64,000 nucleotides of DNA from Siphonodentalium dalli (taxonomy: Eukaryota > Mollusca > Scaphopoda > Gadilida > Siphonodentaliidae), in NCBI GenBank assembly GCA_032622095.1, contig CP136069.1, positions 120,706,126 to 120,770,125 of the forward strand, written 5' to 3'. Positions 61,260 to 64,000 of the stretch are shown here, in pieces. How positions within the stretch are numbered: position 1 is the first letter of the stretch; every line of letters starts with the position of its first letter. Made by a program: the position numbers and the translations under genes. The notes under the pieces are model-generated. The model was not told where the DNA came from, searched no databases, and saw nothing but the letters and a program-made list of their open reading frames with translations.

Positions 61260-61883
61260 CCCTTTCTATACTAAATCGATTCTCCCATCAGTTATAAAAG
61301 TATACAACGGAAATTCGAAATGGTCTATTATTCATATGGAGGGATGTTAAAGTGATTTGAAACGCCAACATTGCTACATGTACCCACAGCGAATAAACTT
61401 GCTAAACGCAGGTATTTCAACAAATATATCAAAATTGCCAGAACACAACACCATACTTTCATATAAATAAAGTGACTCATAATAAGAATAACTCATTGTC
61501 GTTTGTTTATCGGTGATTTGGTCGAGACGAATTATCGGCTGTTTGCATTTTTGCGTAATTCAGACGTCGTTTTCTACGAAAGGGCAGTCAATGTTGTTGA
61601 ATATTTTGACAATAATTGTTTAATATTACATACTTCAAATGGCTGTGGTGGCCGAGTCGTAAATTATCACTATGAATTATTGAAATATGCACTTAATGTG
61701 TCTTTAATGTGATAAATGCAGAAGACGACAGATAAATAAAATTGCAGAAGCAGCCCTATTTATTGAGGGAAATGTTCAATAATTTAAACAAACGACCTAT
61801 ATATGGTGGTTTGTTGAAATTATTATCCGAACATATTTGCTGTGGGATTACTACTCGTCAATGATGCGTTAGCATAGAACGGG
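61260..61883. repeat. piggyBac-like MITE, copy B, with TTAA flanks
   Basis: TTAA at 61256-61259 and 61884-61887. Left end CCCTTTCTATACTAAATCGA, right end (reverse complement) CCCGTTCTATGCTAACGCAT followed by cattgacgagtag. TTAA duplication and CCC-starting ends are piggyBac-superfamily hallmarks. No transposase. Confidence 0.7.
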
Positions 61884-62107
61884 TTAACATGGACATTCCT
61901 TTCTCTTTCGCGTTCCATCGATCAAAGTATAGTTCGATAAATGCACGAAAAACTAATATTCAGACTTTACATATTATAAAAAAGGGGAGGTTGAAGCCAT
62001 CGGCATCTGATGTGTTCAACATTCTGCACATATGTTCCACTCTTTTATTTTACCATATCGGCACAATATTGCAAGTGCAGAAGAAATCCAATGTATTGGT
62101 GGGAAAT

Positions 62108-62154
62108 GTTCAGATAATAAGTTCAACAGACATTGTTGAACTTATTATCTGAAC
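62108..62154. repeat. perfect 20-bp-arm palindrome
   Basis: gttcagataataagttcaac and its exact inverse around a 7-base loop. It lies just inside a right end (caatgagtatttggtgtaga, to about 62202) that resembles the piggyBac-like MITE ends, so it is probably part of a third, partial copy. Confidence 0.85.
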
Positions 62155-62569
62155 ACTTCCTGTGGGATAACGATTCACCAATGAGTATTTGGTGTAGAAA
62201 GGACTTTTATTCATGCAACTCCGAAGAAAAATGTGATCCTTGATTTCTTTCTGAGACGATAGCTTCTATGACAATATATAGAATGAGTCTTTCGACACGT
62301 TTTCGAGACACATATAGTGCATACAGGCATATATAAGTGTTCAGGTTATCAAACAATTGGTCCCCTAAATGCGACAAAAGAGATACATTACTATGTTTTA
62401 GCTGACATCTGAATATTAAGAGCGGACTTAAGGTCTTTTCTCTCACCATAAGCATATTCATAACTTTTCATGACTCACATGTATCGTTTTCCGACGTCTT
62501 TGTCACCATTTGCTTATATATATACTCCAAGGGAACATATAATAGGTAACAATTATTATATATAGATTT

Positions 62570-62738
62570 GGGATATAATTTATTAAGAATAATGGTTTAA
62601 GTTTGTTAGGTCAGTATTTTGAGAAGGAGTGATCGGACATTCTCAGAAGCGGTACGACGACACTGTTCGTGGTTCTTTACCCTTAGATTGGGAGTTTGGG
62701 CTCAATCGGTCCAGCCGTTTCGAGTCTATAGCGTCTAT

Positions 62739-62828
<90 letters not shown>

Positions 62829-62853
62829 GGAAGTCTCAAAATATATAGTAGAC
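62570..62853 (-). mobile_element. reversed 5' fragment of a Helitron-like element with (AT)n expansion
   Basis: Read on the minus strand, 62853 begins tctactatatattttgagac, matching the 5' end of element 3 at 21633. An (AT)n tract of about 75 bp (62752-62826) follows, then actcgaaacggctggaccga and ttgagcccaaact, related to 22183-22212. No 3' end is present. Confidence 0.55.
62752..62826. repeat. (AT)n microsatellite
   Basis: About 37 uninterrupted AT units following catacatacatac. Confidence 0.97.
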
Positions 62854-63146
62854 TTAACTCAAACATGTTCTTTTGTGCATTACATAATATATTCACAAAC
62901 AAAACAAATTCAGAATCATAAATACATTTTTGAAATAATCAGTGTTTTTTTCGTTGGTGTATTTAATAAATGAATGCATCCGCCGACACAAAACGTGTTT
63001 CTTAACCCGTTGGTTGGAGTGTACATGGAACAGGCTTTCCAGTTTTCTCCGTGATGCTAAATTTACCCAACTCACACATTCCAACCGGCCGTACACACAC
63101 AGTGGGGAATTGCGTGGTTTCCTGTTGACGAGTATCACTATTCAAA

Positions 63147-63188
63147 ATGGCCGAGGCGATCGCAAACGCGATCAGAAACGAGGAAAAG
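63147..63188 (+). CDS. candidate first coding exon (start to splice donor)
   Basis: An ATG in good context (caaaATGG) opens MAEAIANAIRNEEK. The codon AAG is followed by gtaata, a good 5' splice donor, and the frame closes shortly after in the intron. The upstream 150 bp are less AT-rich than the surroundings and could be a 5' UTR. The continuation would lie beyond the window or in the next few hundred bases, where no partner exon was recognised. Gene identity unknown. Confidence 0.35.
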
Positions 63189-63514
63189 GTAATAAACTAG
63201 GATGATATATTATATATATAGTATTTTGACAGCTACGAACATATGCTATACATTTTCTAAACAAGCTGATAAATGTAATCCATTTGTGTCCAACCTCACA
63301 GTTGTTTGCACGCTCAAACATTCTGACCAAAGTTGTCAGTCGAAAGATTCTCCCAGAAGTATGGATTTGTGTATTCCACCAACCTCCGACTGGTAACTTT
63401 TGTCAGAATGTTACAGAAAACTGCTGAGTACTTCCGAACAAACAAGATATCAACTTGGCGGCTTTGTCAGAAACATGACTATATGAGCGTATATGAGCAA
63501 GGACACGGGCGCAT

Positions 63515-64000
63515 GCAAAATTGGACCCGATTTGACCTTGAATTTACCATTTTGAAGGTCAAGGTCAGGTCCTGGTCACGATTTGACCCGTCCAATACAC
63601 TCCCCGGACACAAGTACACCTGGCGTGGTTCGTCCCGTGGCTTTGTTTGAAAAAGCAATTGCAACAGCGTCCGAGACACGTGTGTTGCACCTAGGTATCA
63701 AATTTCGTCGAAATCCGCCATTTTTACCGATTTGACCTTGAATTGACAATTTTGAAGGTCAAGGTCATGTCGTGGTCAAGTTTTGACCCGTCCAAAACAC
63801 CCCCCGGACAAAAGTACCGCTAGGTATAAAATTTCGTCGAAATCCGCCAGTTTTACCCGATTTGACACACACGCACATATATATCATTTGTGGGTAGCCG
63901 TTTCAAGGTCAATGTCATCTCGCGCGGAAAAACTGACCCGATAAAAATCTCCCCCGTTCCTTGGAACCCCTAAGTACGAAATTAAGTACGAAATTTCGTC
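63515..64000. repeat. dispersed repeat rich in AGGTCA half-sites
   Basis: Two to three diverged units with tttgaaggtcaaggtca, tttgacccgtcca, ccccggaca-aagta and aaatttcgtcgaaatccgcc, at 63520-63720, 63725-63860 and a third cut by the window end. Noncoding; a type often seen in molluscan DNA. Confidence 0.65.

Noticed and set aside
62619-62973. Frames with long Tyr-Ile repeats
   Set aside because: Translation of the (AT)n microsatellite.

Overview
The window is eukaryotic nuclear DNA, probably from a marine invertebrate and most likely a mollusc (bivalve-type). It is AT-rich and has no bacterial gene packing. It has GT-AG exon signals, many acatgtacatgt runs, and non-autonomous Helitron-like elements with tandem-repeat cores of the kind described in bivalves. 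The phylum is inferred from style; nothing here fixes the species. Nearly all long reading frames lie inside repeats. Only one protein gene is convincing: the terminal exon of a GT11 (alpha-1,2-fucosyltransferase type) glycosyltransferase at 55953-57040 (+). A possible first coding exon of another gene lies at 63147-63188 (+).

Layout. 0-11 kb: short foldback elements, two decayed copies of one unidentified ORF family (3.95-4.64 and 7.57-8.17 kb), and a broken Ty3/gypsy gag on the minus strand (9.0-10.6 kb) with a primer-binding-like site and LTR remnant. 11-14.7 kb: no recognisable gene. 14.7-15.9 kb: 40-bp minisatellite. 18.15-20.05 kb: a composite repeat, two direct copies and one inverted. 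20.47-24.48 kb: a head-to-tail row of Helitron-like elements. 24.48-43.70 kb: a 19.2-kb interval bounded by matching inverted termini and TA duplications, sitting inside one interrupted Helitron. It holds a 2.4-kb minisatellite, a 5.4-kb long-TIR element, several MITEs and a long palindrome. 43.70-44.36 kb: the rest of the interrupted Helitron. 45.74-48.35 kb: a 2.6-kb TIR element with a nested element and a decayed zinc-finger-like frame. 49.4-52.4 kb: further repeats.

53.7-57.74 kb is the functional centre. About 43 tandem copies of a 52-bp unit end exactly at the fucosyltransferase exon, and each unit copies the intron/exon junction of that exon. A 688-bp palindromic element starts 10 bp after the stop codon. 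57.76-64.0 kb: piggyBac-like MITEs whose ends match the 24.85-27.2 kb minisatellite monomer, another TIR element with an internal minisatellite, foldbacks, a reversed Helitron 5' end with a long (AT)n tract, the candidate first exon, and a repeat rich in AGGTCA half-sites.

No rRNA, tRNA or CRISPR array was recognised. Structural calls come from reading by eye, so boundaries of diverged repeats are approximate.
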